NCBI RefSeq assembly: GCF_007994225.1
Contig: NZ_VLLL01000008.1
Span: 1-64,000 of the forward strand
Origin: Stackebrandtia albiflava
GTDB taxonomy: Bacteria > Actinomycetota > Actinomycetes > Mycobacteriales > Micromonosporaceae
Reading direction: 5' to 3'
Length of the DNA: 64,000 nt
Position 1 is the first letter of the stretch; each line of letters opens with the position of its first letter. Position numbers and translations under genes: made by a program. The notes below the pieces were generated by a model. It saw only the letters and a list, made by a program, of their open reading frames with translations. It had not been told where the DNA came from and ran no database searches. Positions 44,380 to 51,988 of the stretch are shown piece after piece.

Positions 44380-46569
44380 GTGGCCGCCCCCGCTCGCACA
44401 CCCACACGCGCCCCGCTGCCCCGCGCGTTCTGGTACATCTGGGCGGCGCTGCTTGTCAACAAGGCCGCCGGTTTCGTCGTCATCGTGTTGATGCTGTACC
44501 TCACCGGCTCACGGCACCTGTCGGAGTCGCAGGCGGGAATCGTGGTCGGCCTGTTCGGCGCGGGCGGAGCCGCCGGTGTCCTCATCGGCGGCGTGATCGC
44601 CGACCGGTTCGGCCGGAAGGTCACCATGGTGGTGTCCTCACTGCTGGCCGCCGCCGCGTTGTTCGCCCTCGGAGACGTCACCTGGCTGCCCGGCATCTGC
44701 GCGCTCGTCGCCGTGTTCGGTTTCGCGAACTCGGCGATGGGGCCGGCCGCCATCGCCTCCATGGCGGACGTGGTGGCACCGGAGGAACGCGACCGGGCGT
44801 TCAACCTGATGTTCTGGGCGGTCAACGTCGGCACCGGCCTGGCGACCCTGCTGGCCGGGTTCCTGGCGCAGTACTCCTACCTGTTGCTGTTCCGCCTCGA
44901 CGCGGCCGGTGCGCTGATCACGGCGTTGATAGTGCTGGTGGCGGTACCGGAGACGATGCGCGACCGTTCCGCCCCGGTGTCCGACCGGGGCAGGTTCACC
45001 GACGTACTGCGGGACCGCCCCTACCTGGTCTTCGTCGGTCTGGTGTTCCTGCAGGCCGTCGTGTACGCGCAGACGTCCACGACCCTGCCGTTGGCGATGA
45101 CGGGCGACGGGCTCACCGAGACCGACTACGGCATCACCCTCACGGTCGGGTCGGTGCTGATCACGGCAGGCCAACTGTTGATCCCGCGCCTGCTGCGGCG
45201 GTTCTCCAAGGCGGTGTCGCTCGCCGCCGCACTGGTCCTGATGGGTGCGGGCTTCGGCCTCGTCGGACTGTCGAACCCGTTCGGGATGTACCTGGTGTGC
45301 TCGGTGGTGTGGACGATCGGCGCGATGCTGGCCGCCCCGCCGAACGCCACGATCATCGCCGACCTGTCGCCGCCACGGATGCGCGCCCGGTACCAGGGCG
45401 TGTTCAGCCTGACGTACAGCGCCGCCGCGTTCGCGGCCCCGCTGGTCGGCGGTTTCACGTTGCAGTACCTCGGCGACTGGCACTGGGCGCTGATCGCCGG
45501 AGTCGCGGTCGCCGGGGCCGTGGGACACCTGTGGGCCGGGCCTGCCCGGGAACGCGCCACCGCGCGCCGCGCCGCCGCCCAGGTGAGGACGGTGCCCGCC
45601 GGCGAGGAGGTCGTGAGCCGGGCGTTACGGCCGGGCGGTTCACCCGTTCGCCGCGAGTGCGGCGCCGGGTCACCGGTTCGCCGCGAGCGCGGCGCTGGGT
45701 CAGCCGTTCGCCGCAAGCACTGCGAACACCACCACCAGGACGGTGCCGCCTCCGGTGGCGATCAGCGACAGTCGGCGGCTCATCGCCCGGTCCCAGGCGT
45801 CGCCGTCACCGGACGCGAGTCGCAGCAGCGGGGTCGCCGCCCTGCCGAGACCGAAACCGGCGCCCGCCAGCAGCGCCGCCGGGTAGCCCACCCCGGTGAG
45901 CAACAACGCGACCGCGACCACGTACGGCAGGCTCGCCGACACGTAGGTGCGGACACCGGTCCCCAGCTCGAAACCGAACTGCAGCGATCCGCGCAACAGG
46001 TGGCGTTGTATGACGTCCTGCGGGATCTGCCGGGCGTTCTGCGGCAACGGGAACCGCAGCACACCCGCGTCACGCAGCACCGCCACGGCCGCCACCGCGA
46101 CCACCACCCACCGGCGCCACTCCACCGGAATCGGTTCGGTGAGCCCGGAGACCAGCCACAGTGCCGTGGCCGTGACGATTCCACCGGCGATCAGCCCGGC
46201 CGTGAACACGCCGAGTGCCGTCGTTCTCCTGTCTGTTGCCCGCCAACCTGGCGTGGCCAGCGCGAAAGCGCTGTTGCGGGTTCAAACGGAGCCCGACAGC
46301 GAGTAACCCGCCAGCCCGCCGACGATCGCCCAGGTCAGGATCGGCGCGTACCAGGCCGCGGCGACGGCGCCCGCCGCCAGCAGCAGGGCCGGACCGAGTG
46401 GGGCGGCGGCGGGCCGGATCGCCCCCGCCGTCACACCGCGCCCCCGGTGAGGGTGCGCCAGGTGTTCTGGCCGACGATGCCGTCGACGACGAGGCCGCTC
46501 TGCCGCTGGAAGTCGGACACGGCGGCGTCGGTGAGCGGACCGAAGACCCCGTCGACCTCCAGCCGGTGA
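44380..46569 (+). CDS. MFS transporter with run-on reading frame
   Basis: The first ~415 residues are a complete 12-helix major-facilitator transporter: GVIADRFGRK is the loop 2-3 motif, ERDRAFNLMFWAVNVG lies in helix 5, and PPRMRARYQGVFSL precedes helix 11. It is a paralogue of the MFS gene at 53965. No stop occurs where the paralogue ends (~45690); the frame stays open to 46569, antisense to three minus-strand genes. That extension is Arg/Gln-rich and looks like shadow sequence, so the stop was probably lost. Substrate unknown; drug or sugar efflux is likely. Confidence 0.8.
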   Translation: MAAPARTPTRAPLPRAFWYIWAALLVNKAAGFVVIVLMLYLTGSRHLSESQAGIVVGLFGAGGAAGVLIGGVIADRFGRKVTMVVSSLLAAAALFALGDVTWLPGICALVAVFGFANSAMGPAAIASMADVVAPEERDRAFNLMFWAVNVGTGLATLLAGFLAQYSYLLLFRLDAAGALITALIVLVAVPETMRDRSAPVSDRGRFTDVLRDRPYLVFVGLVFLQAVVYAQTSTTLPLAMTGDGLTETDYGITLTVGSVLITAGQLLIPRLLRRFSKAVSLAAALVLMGAGFGLVGLSNPFGMYLVCSVVWTIGAMLAAPPNATIIADLSPPRMRARYQGVFSLTYSAAAFAAPLVGGFTLQYLGDWHWALIAGVAVAGAVGHLWAGPARERATARRAAAQVRTVPAGEEVVSRALRPGGSPVRRECGAGSPVRRERGAGSAVRRKHCEHHHQDGAASGGDQRQSAAHRPVPGVAVTGRESQQRGRRPAETETGARQQRRRVAHPGEQQRDRDHVRQARRHVGADTGPQLETELQRSAQQVALYDVLRDLPGVLRQREPQHTRVTQHRHGRHRDHHPPAPLHRNRFGEPGDQPQCRGRDDSTGDQPGREHAECRRSPVCCPPTWRGQRESAVAGSNGARQRVTRQPADDRPGQDRRVPGRGDGARRQQQGRTEWGGGGPDRPRRHTAPPVRVRQVFWPTMPSTTRPLCRWKSDTAASVSGPKTPSTSSR
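45646..45719 (+). repeat. 30-bp tandem repeat at the MFS/minus-strand junction
   Basis: GTTCGCCGCGAG-type units start at 45646, 45676 and 45706 (period 30), encoding three 10-residue copies like PVRRECGAGS. On the other strand they contain the last codons and stop of the 169-residue membrane protein. Duplication here probably removed the MFS stop codon. Confidence 0.7.
45700..46209 (-). CDS. Membrane protein of the MauE/MauD-like operon
   Basis: A 169-residue protein starting at GTG 46209 with four or five membrane helices. The middle motif (RQIPQDVIQRHLLRGSLQFGFELGTGVRTYV), then a Gly-rich helix (YPAALLAGAGFGLGRAATPL), is of a kind I have seen in small actinobacterial membrane proteins beside MauE genes, whose function is not known. 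It ends the operon on this strand. Likely part of the export or folding path for the Cys-rich protein encoded upstream. Confidence 0.7.
   Translation of the reverse strand: MFTAGLIAGGIVTATALWLVSGLTEPIPVEWRRWVVVAVAAVAVLRDAGVLRFPLPQNARQIPQDVIQRHLLRGSLQFGFELGTGVRTYVSASLPYVVAVALLLTGVGYPAALLAGAGFGLGRAATPLLRLASGDGDAWDRAMSRRLSLIATGGGTVLVVVFAVLAANG
46282..46434 (-). CDS. 50-residue membrane peptide
   Basis: A 50-residue protein starting at GTG in a 4-base overlap with the stop of the Cys-rich gene. Two short hydrophobic helices (PALLLAAGAVAAAWYAPIL and TWAIVGGLAGYSL) make a hairpin. The overlap and position between two real operon genes argue for translation. A small subunit of a membrane complex is plausible. 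Confidence 0.55.
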   Translation of the reverse strand: MTAGAIRPAAAPLGPALLLAAGAVAAAWYAPILTWAIVGGLAGYSLSGSV

Positions 46570-47363
46570 CCGTGCGCGTTCAACGCGCGCTGCACGGCGT
46601 GCACGTGGTGGCCCTCGTCGGCCCGGCGGGCCACGGCGACCAGCCGCGCCCACGTGGTGGCCTTCACGATCCCGTTGGGGCGCAGCGCGTTGGCGGTCTG
46701 GAACGCCTGAACCGCCGCCTCCGTGCCGGGACCGAACTCTCCGTCGAGGGCGAGGACGTGGTCGTGGTGGGTCAGCAGGTGTTGCACGACGTACACGTTC
46801 GCGCCGGAGTCGCCGAACCGCACGGTCGGCCACGTGACGGTGCTCTGGCAGCCGCAGTCGGTGTTCCACCGGCAGATCGACCGCACCCAGCCCGAGGAGG
46901 TGGCGCGGTAACCGTCGTGGCAGCGCCGTTCGACGCTGCACGCGCACGCGCCGCACGCCCCGGCGTACTTCCACAGCCAGCCGTCGTAGCTGCCGGAGTA
47001 GCACTGGTTCGGGCGGAGTGTCCAGGTGACACCGTCGTTGCGGTGGAATCCGGTGTACTCGCCGGAGGTCTCGCAGGAGCCCGCGTAGATCGTGCTGGGG
47101 CCGCAACCGGGCGAGCAGTCGTGGTCGGCGGCGTATGACGGGCAGGGTCCCTCATAGATGTCGTACCCGTCCGCGTAGGCGGCGCGGGCGGCGGGGAAGA
47201 CGCCGATCGCGGCGAAGCCCACGGCGGTCGCGGCCTGGAACAGGCGGCGGCGCGGAACGGCGTAGACCACCGGGCGTGGTGCGGTCGCCGTCGCGTGATC
47301 GCCGGAAGGGGATGCGGAGGTGGAGGCGTCCCGCAGTGACGGGACCCGGTCGAACGTGGTCAT
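46431..47363 (-). CDS. Tat-type secreted, Cys-rich protein with two peptidoglycan-binding domains
   Basis: A 310-residue protein. PRRRLFQ and the hydrophobic stretch after it (residues ~35-62) look like a twin-arginine signal. Residues ~68-170 hold 15 or more Cys, including CGACACSVERRC and CRWNTDCGC. The pattern recalls methylamine dehydrogenase light chain (MauA), which has six disulfides. Residues ~175-305 are two peptidoglycan-binding-1 domains (VYVVQHLLTHHDHVLALDGEFGPGTEAAV and a second copy). Its start overlaps the stop of the thioredoxin-like gene. It should be a disulfide-dense cell-wall protein folded outside the membrane. Confidence 0.8.
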   Translation of the reverse strand: MTTFDRVPSLRDASTSASPSGDHATATAPRPVVYAVPRRRLFQAATAVGFAAIGVFPAARAAYADGYDIYEGPCPSYAADHDCSPGCGPSTIYAGSCETSGEYTGFHRNDGVTWTLRPNQCYSGSYDGWLWKYAGACGACACSVERRCHDGYRATSSGWVRSICRWNTDCGCQSTVTWPTVRFGDSGANVYVVQHLLTHHDHVLALDGEFGPGTEAAVQAFQTANALRPNGIVKATTWARLVAVARRADEGHHVHAVQRALNAHGHRLEVDGVFGPLTDAAVSDFQRQSGLVVDGIVGQNTWRTLTGGAV

Positions 47364-47860
47364 CGGGAACTCCTCGACTGGGCGGTACGGGTGGTTTCGA
47401 GCAGGGCGCGTACGGCTTTGCGTGAACCGACCGGTTCGGCGCGCGCGACACGGCCGGTGGCGTCCACGACCACGGCGAACGGGGTCGCGACGGCGTCGTA
47501 GTCCTCGAACAGGTCACGACGTTCGCCGCTGGCGGGAAGGGGACCGTCGTCGGGGGCGGTGCCGCCGTACACGGCGTGGACCGGCGGGGCGTCCTCGGTC
47601 TCGCGCACCCACCGGGCCGCCTCGTCCAGTGCCTCGGTGCAGGAACGGCACTCGCGGCTCAGGAACAGCAGGACTCCGGCACCACCGAGCAGCGCGGCGG
47701 CGTCGGGGGCGTCGGCTCCGGCGGGCAGGCCGATTCCGCGTGGCGAACCCGTCATGCCGCGCGACAGCCGGTGGACCTGGCGGACCAGGCCCGACATGAC
47801 CAGCGCCAGCAGCAGGATCGCCAGCCAGGACAGGATCAACGCGCTGGTCACGAAGTCCAT
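47360..47860 (-). CDS. MauD/TlpA-like membrane-anchored thioredoxin
   Basis: A 166-residue protein. One N-terminal membrane helix (LILSWLAILLLALVMSGLV) is followed by a thioredoxin fold with CRSC (FLSRECRSCTEALDEA). VATPFAVVVDATGRV is the cis-Pro region. MauD, its likely relative, forms disulfides in MauA in methylotrophs. It overlaps both neighbours (13 bases with mauE-like, four with the Cys-rich gene), so the genes are tightly coupled. Expected role: oxidise or isomerise disulfides of the Cys-rich protein. Confidence 0.8.
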   Translation of the reverse strand: MDFVTSALILSWLAILLLALVMSGLVRQVHRLSRGMTGSPRGIGLPAGADAPDAAALLGGAGVLLFLSRECRSCTEALDEAARWVRETEDAPPVHAVYGGTAPDDGPLPASGERRDLFEDYDAVATPFAVVVDATGRVARAEPVGSRKAVRALLETTRTAQSRSSR

Positions 47861-48402
47861 CGGAGGTTCCTCTCGTCGGCCGGGTCCCACATGGCGGCGG
47901 GCAGTCGCCACAACAGCAGTGAGACGGCGGCGGCGGCGATGACCGCCAGGGCGAGTTCGGCGGGGCCGAGTGATACGGGAAGCGCGGTGGGGGCCGCCAC
48001 GGCCGCCGCGAGACCGGCGGCGGCGAAGCCGAGCGCCCGGATCCACACCCAGTCGGTCATGGGCAGTCGATCACGGGAGCAGCCGCACGGTACCGATCTG
48101 CCGGTCCGGGCGACGTACCACGTGTAGCCGGCGTAACCGGTGAGCAGGGCGGCCGCGGCGGCGAGGGAGACGGTGGCCGCGAGCGGGCGTCCCCCGGCCA
48201 GGGATTCGAGGATCGCCAGGCCCAGCACGGTTTCGACGACCGACACGACGATCGCGACGGTGAGGACGAGGCGGGCGGGCAGGACTCCCTGTTCACGGAG
48301 GGCGTCGGCGAGCGGCCGGGGCCGGAACAGGTGGTGGAGGCCGCCGGTGAGGAGGCCGCACGCGGTGATGAGGCCGCCGGTGACGATGACGAAGGCGGCC
48401 AT
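47848..48402 (-). CDS. MauE/DoxX-like membrane redox protein
   Basis: A 184-residue protein with four or five membrane helices and a CGC motif (SVPCGCSRDR) in the loop after helix 3, as in MauE proteins, which act like DsbB to pass electrons to the respiratory chain. The N-terminus (ITACGLLTGGLHHLFRPRPLADALREQGVL) is typical. It starts one base after the preceding gene and overlaps the MauD-like gene. Together they should make a disulfide-forming pair. Confidence 0.85.
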   Translation of the reverse strand: MAAFVIVTGGLITACGLLTGGLHHLFRPRPLADALREQGVLPARLVLTVAIVVSVVETVLGLAILESLAGGRPLAATVSLAAAAALLTGYAGYTWYVARTGRSVPCGCSRDRLPMTDWVWIRALGFAAAGLAAAVAAPTALPVSLGPAELALAVIAAAAVSLLLWRLPAAMWDPADERNLRWTS

Positions 48403-48403
48403 G

Positions 48404-49102
48404 TCAGCCGTCGACGTGGAGTGTCAGCGCGTCGGCCAGTCGGGGCACGTCGTCGAGCACCGTGTCGGCCAGCGGGACGAGGGTCGCCCACACCTGCGGC
48501 GTAGACAGCACGAAGAAGGGCTTCCCGTCGGCGAGGGTGTCCCGGTACAGTTCCCCGGCCTTGACGTCGACGCCCTTCCACGGCGGGAGTTGGGCGGTCT
48601 GTTCGGCGGTGGGGGCGGCCATCTCCAGGAGCCCGAGTCCGGGGATCTCCTTGATGACGGTCGCGGGACCCGCGAAGCCGACGCCGGCGGCGTTGTCGGG
48701 ATGCAGCGACAGGCCCTCGGCGGACTCCCGGATGCCCAGGCGCCGCAGCATTCCCATGATCTCCGACTCGGTCTGCCGGTAGAGACGGGTGACCAGGCTG
48801 TGGCGGCGTCCCTGCCACACCACGAGGAGGGGTTCCTCGACGAGTTCGGTCTGCGGGTCGTACTCGGTCTTGGCCGCGAAGCGGAGGACGCCGTCGCCGA
48901 AGGCGTACTCGGAGTCGAAGTCGGCGATGTCGAGGGATTCGGCGACGTCGTCGCCGAGGCGTGAGCCGCCGGAGGTGAGTTCGTGGATCCGGTTGCCGAC
49001 CGCCAGTTGGGCGACGGAGGTCGCGGGCCTGCTCAGGTCGAGGTCACCGGCGATCCGGTAACCGACGCCGTCGAGGGCGCGGTGGGTGGTGGACGCCGTC
49101 AT
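48404..49102 (-). CDS. First gene of the MauE/MauD-like operon, unknown
   Basis: A 232-residue soluble protein; GGAGA lies before ATG 49102. No signal or membrane helix. It reads as an alpha/beta protein with SVAQLAVGNRIHELTS, VVWQGRRHSLVTRLYRQTESE and a C-terminal AELYRDTLADGKPFFVLST. I do not recognise a family. It starts the operon, so it may be the enzyme or chaperone that acts with the Cys-rich protein before export. Confidence 0.6.
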   Translation of the reverse strand: MTASTTHRALDGVGYRIAGDLDLSRPATSVAQLAVGNRIHELTSGGSRLGDDVAESLDIADFDSEYAFGDGVLRFAAKTEYDPQTELVEEPLLVVWQGRRHSLVTRLYRQTESEIMGMLRRLGIRESAEGLSLHPDNAAGVGFAGPATVIKEIPGLGLLEMAAPTAEQTAQLPPWKGVDVKAGELYRDTLADGKPFFVLSTPQVWATLVPLADTVLDDVPRLADALTLHVDG

Positions 49103-49265
49103 GCGGATTCTCCAGGTGGGCCGGTGGAGTTCGACTACGCGCATGAGCGCGCGGCTGAAGACTAGTTGCATTCAATGTCGAATGTCAATCCATCGATGCA
49201 AAACGTTTGTGAATCCGGCACGGCCCACCCTCCGCCTCACCTCACTCTGCCTCCGCCCTCATCTC

Positions 49266-49422
49266 CGCTTGGTCCCCGCCCGGTGGCCCCCTCTTCCCGC
49301 TTGGTCCCCGTCCGGTTGGCGAATCGCGCCCGAAATGCGTGGTTCATACCCATGTGGGTGCCAATGGCGGGGACCAAGCGCACCACGGCGGGGACCAAGT
49401 GGAACGGGGCGGGGACCAAGTG
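49266..49422 (+). repeat. Intergenic 21-bp-arm repeat element, copy 4 (five arms)
   Basis: CGCTTGGTCCCC occurs at 49266-49277 and 49298-49309; its complement or a one-base variant at 49369-49380, 49390-49401 and 49411-49422. The right arms are spaced exactly 21 bases, and the inner arms are 71 bases apart, as in the other copies. The arm sequence is a third type. The 59-base middle is not clearly alignable with theirs. It lies in the 394-base gap between the MauE operon and selD, which holds no gene. Confidence 0.8.
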
Positions 49423-49496
49423 GAACAGGGAGTCGAGGTGGCCGGGGAGCCAGGGAACGGGGAGTCGAGGGCCGGGGAGGCGGGGATCAGCAGGCG

Positions 49497-50522
49497 TCAG
49501 CGGACGACGACGGCGTGCTCGCCACGGGGGACGAGTTCCCCGATCACGGGATGGCCGGGGAGTTCACCGGCCAGCAACAGGCCACCCGAGGTCTGGGCGT
49601 CCGCGAGCAGCAGCCGGTCCAGCTCGCCCACCGTTCCGAACTCGACGTGCGGTGACACCCAGTCGAGGTTGCGCCGGGTTCCGCCGCTGACGTATCCGGC
49701 CTCGGCCGCCGGACGCGCGTCGGCCAGGTACGGCACCGCCGCCGAGTCGACGACCGCGGTCAACCCGGAGGCGCGGACCAGCTTGTACAGGTGCCCGAGC
49801 AGCCCGAACCCCGTCACGTCGGTCGCCGCCCGGATCCCCGCCTCGACCGCCGCCGCCGACGCCGCCGCGTTGAGCGCGGTCATGGTCGCGACCGCCTCGG
49901 GGAACACCGTCCCGGTGGCCTTGTGCCGGGAGTTCAGCACGCCGATCCCGAGCGGTTTCGTCAACGTCAACGGCAGGCCCGCCTCGGCGGCGTCGACCCG
50001 CAGCATCCGGTCGGGGTGGACGACGCCGACCACCGACATGCCGTAACGGGGTTCCGGGTCGTCCACGCTGTGCCCGCCTGCGACGTGGCAGCCGGCGGAG
50101 TGGGCGGTGTCGACGCCGCCGCGCAGCACCTCCCCGGCCAGGTCCAGCGGCAACAGTTCCCGTGGCCACCCGAGCAGGTTGACCGCGCTCAACGGCACCC
50201 CGCCCATCGCGTACACGTCGGAGAGCGCGTTGGCGGCGGCTATCCGGCCCCAGTCGTAGGGGTCGTCCACCACGGGGGTGAAGAAGTCGGCGGTGGTGAC
50301 GACGGCCCGTTCGGCGTCGAGCCGGACGACCGCCGCGTCGTCGCCGCCGCCCTCCAGGCCGACCAGGAGTTCGGCGGCGGGCCGCCGGACGGGCGTGACC
50401 CGCCCGGACACGGTCGCCAGCAGGGTGTCCAGTTCGCCGGGCGGGATCTTGCAGGCGCAGCCGCCGCCGCGCGCGAACCCGGTCAGTCTCGGCCGCTCCG
50501 GGGCGGTATCGACGTCGGTCAT
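49497..50522 (-). CDS. selD: Selenide, water dikinase SelD
   Basis: A 341-residue enzyme that makes selenophosphate from selenide and ATP. ATG 50522 follows GGAGGAGTGT. The active-site loop GGGCACKIPP carries Cys in place of selenocysteine, with the catalytic Lys after it. GGDDAAVV, TADFFTPVVDDP, the YAMGGVPLSAVN segment and DVTGFGLLGHL complete the family motifs. The gene is divergent from tRNA-Sec, selA and selB. Its promoter must lie in or beyond the tRNA gene. Confidence 0.96.
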   Translation of the reverse strand: MTDVDTAPERPRLTGFARGGGCACKIPPGELDTLLATVSGRVTPVRRPAAELLVGLEGGGDDAAVVRLDAERAVVTTADFFTPVVDDPYDWGRIAAANALSDVYAMGGVPLSAVNLLGWPRELLPLDLAGEVLRGGVDTAHSAGCHVAGGHSVDDPEPRYGMSVVGVVHPDRMLRVDAAEAGLPLTLTKPLGIGVLNSRHKATGTVFPEAVATMTALNAAASAAAVEAGIRAATDVTGFGLLGHLYKLVRASGLTAVVDSAAVPYLADARPAAEAGYVSGGTRRNLDWVSPHVEFGTVGELDRLLLADAQTSGGLLLAGELPGHPVIGELVPRGEHAVVVR

Positions 50523-50534
50523 ACACTCCTCCAC

Positions 50535-50630
50535 GGAGGCGGGCAGGTGTCTGGTGGCCCTCACGATCTTCAAAATCGATGCGGCCGGGTCGCCCGGCCG
50601 GGCGGGTTCGATTCCCGTACGCCTCCGCCA
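50535..50630 (+). tRNA. selC: tRNA-Sec (anticodon TCA)
   Basis: The 5' end GGAGGCG pairs with CGCCTCC at 50620-50626, followed by a discriminator G and an encoded CCA (50628-50630). The anticodon loop CTTCAAA gives TCA, which reads UGA. A long GC-rich variable arm (GCCGGGTCGCCCGGC-type hairpin) and the T loop GGTTCGATTCC are as expected for selenocysteine tRNA. It starts 12 bases from the divergent selD ATG and lies 65 bases before selA. Confidence 0.95.
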
Positions 50631-50695
50631 CAGCCGTTCGGACGTCGGCATTCTACGCACACCGGTCGTCCACCGCCGGACCGCCGGGAGACACA

Positions 50696-51985
50696 GTGGA
50701 CGACATCCGGAGGCGGGTGCCCCGCACCGACGCCGTACTGGCCGACGACCGGTTGCGGGCCGCCGCCGCCACGCTGGGAAGACGCCTGGTCCGCGAGGTC
50801 GTCGCCGACACCCTGGCGCGGGTGCGGGCCGGTGAGATCCCGCCGGAGTCCGCCGCCGACGCCGCGACGGCGGCCCTGCCCGACACCGCCGCCGGGCTTC
50901 GCGAGGTCCTCAACGCCACCGGCGTCGTCGTCCACACCAACCTGGGCCGGGCCCCGTTGTCCCGCGCCGCCCGTGACGCGGTGGTGGCCGCCGCCGGGTA
51001 CACCGACGTGGAGTTCGACCTGCGGGACGGCCGGCGCGCACCTCGCGGCCGGACCGCGGTGGCGGCGTTGGCGGCGGCGGTGCCGGAGGCGGAGGCGTGC
51101 CACGTCGTCAACAACAACGCGGCGGCCCTGGCACTCGTGGCGACCGTGCTCGCCGCCGGCCGCGAGATCGTCATCAGCCGGGGTGAACTCGTCGAGATCG
51201 GTGACGGATTCCGCATTCCCGACCTGTTGACCGCCACGGGTGCCCGGCTGCGGGAGGTCGGCACCACGAACCGGACGTCCCTCGACGACTACGCCGACGC
51301 GATCGGATCCGGCACCGGATTCGTGCTGAAGGTCCATCCCGCCAACTTCACGCAGACCGGTTTCGTGTCGGCCGTGCCGGTGGGGCGGCTGACCGGCCTG
51401 GGGGTCCCGGTCGTGTCGGACGTCGGTTCGGGGCTGCTGCGCCCCGACCCGGCACTGCCCGGCGAACCGGACGTCGCCACGGAACTGCGCGCCGGGGCGC
51501 ACCTGGTGACCGCCAGCGGTGACAAGCTGCTGGGCGGCCCGCAGGCGGGCCTGATGCTGGGTACCCGGGACCTCGTGGACCGGCTGCGCCGCCACCCGCT
51601 GGCCAGGGCGTTGCGGGTCGACAAGCTCACCCTGGCCGCCTTGGAGGCCACCCTGTCCGGCCCGCCGACGCCCGTCGCGGCGGCGTTGGCGGCCGACCCG
51701 GAACGGTTGCGTGACCGTGCCGAGGCGGTCGCCGCCGCGCTCACCGGGCACGGTGTCGAGGCGGTCGCGGTCGCCTCCACCGCACGGGTCGGCGGGGGTG
51801 GCGCGCCGGAGGTGTCGCTGCCGAGCGCCGCGGTGTCGTTGCCCGCCGGACTCGCCGGTCCACTTCGGAACGGCCGGCCCGCCGTCGTGGGGCGGCTCCA
51901 CCGCGACCGGCTGTTGCTGGACCTGCGGGCCGTCCCCGCCGACGCGGACGACCGGCTCGTCGCGGCCGTCCTGGCGGCGGGCTGA
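50696..51985 (+). CDS. selA: L-seryl-tRNA(Sec) selenium transferase SelA
   Basis: A 429-residue PLP enzyme that turns Ser-tRNA(Sec) into Sec-tRNA(Sec). GTG at 50696 follows GGGAG by five bases. The family features are VLNATGVVVHTNLGRAPLS, EVGTTNRTSL and the PLP Lys277 in SGDKLLGGPQ. The N-terminal ~60 residues bind the tRNA. It may be co-transcribed with tRNA-Sec, since the gap has no clear promoter, and is followed by selB after three bases. Confidence 0.96.
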   Translation: MDDIRRRVPRTDAVLADDRLRAAAATLGRRLVREVVADTLARVRAGEIPPESAADAATAALPDTAAGLREVLNATGVVVHTNLGRAPLSRAARDAVVAAAGYTDVEFDLRDGRRAPRGRTAVAALAAAVPEAEACHVVNNNAAALALVATVLAAGREIVISRGELVEIGDGFRIPDLLTATGARLREVGTTNRTSLDDYADAIGSGTGFVLKVHPANFTQTGFVSAVPVGRLTGLGVPVVSDVGSGLLRPDPALPGEPDVATELRAGAHLVTASGDKLLGGPQAGLMLGTRDLVDRLRRHPLARALRVDKLTLAALEATLSGPPTPVAAALAADPERLRDRAEAVAAALTGHGVEAVAVASTARVGGGGAPEVSLPSAAVSLPAGLAGPLRNGRPAVVGRLHRDRLLLDLRAVPADADDRLVAAVLAAG

Positions 51986-51988
51986 ACC

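Noticed and set aside
49266-49422. CRISPR array
   Set aside because: Repeats are 12 bp with 9-bp gaps and occur in inverted sets around a fixed middle. There are no 28-37-bp repeats with unique spacers and no cas genes.
49497-50522. SelD as a selenoprotein
   Set aside because: The active-site position reads Cys (GGGCACK), with no in-frame TGA.
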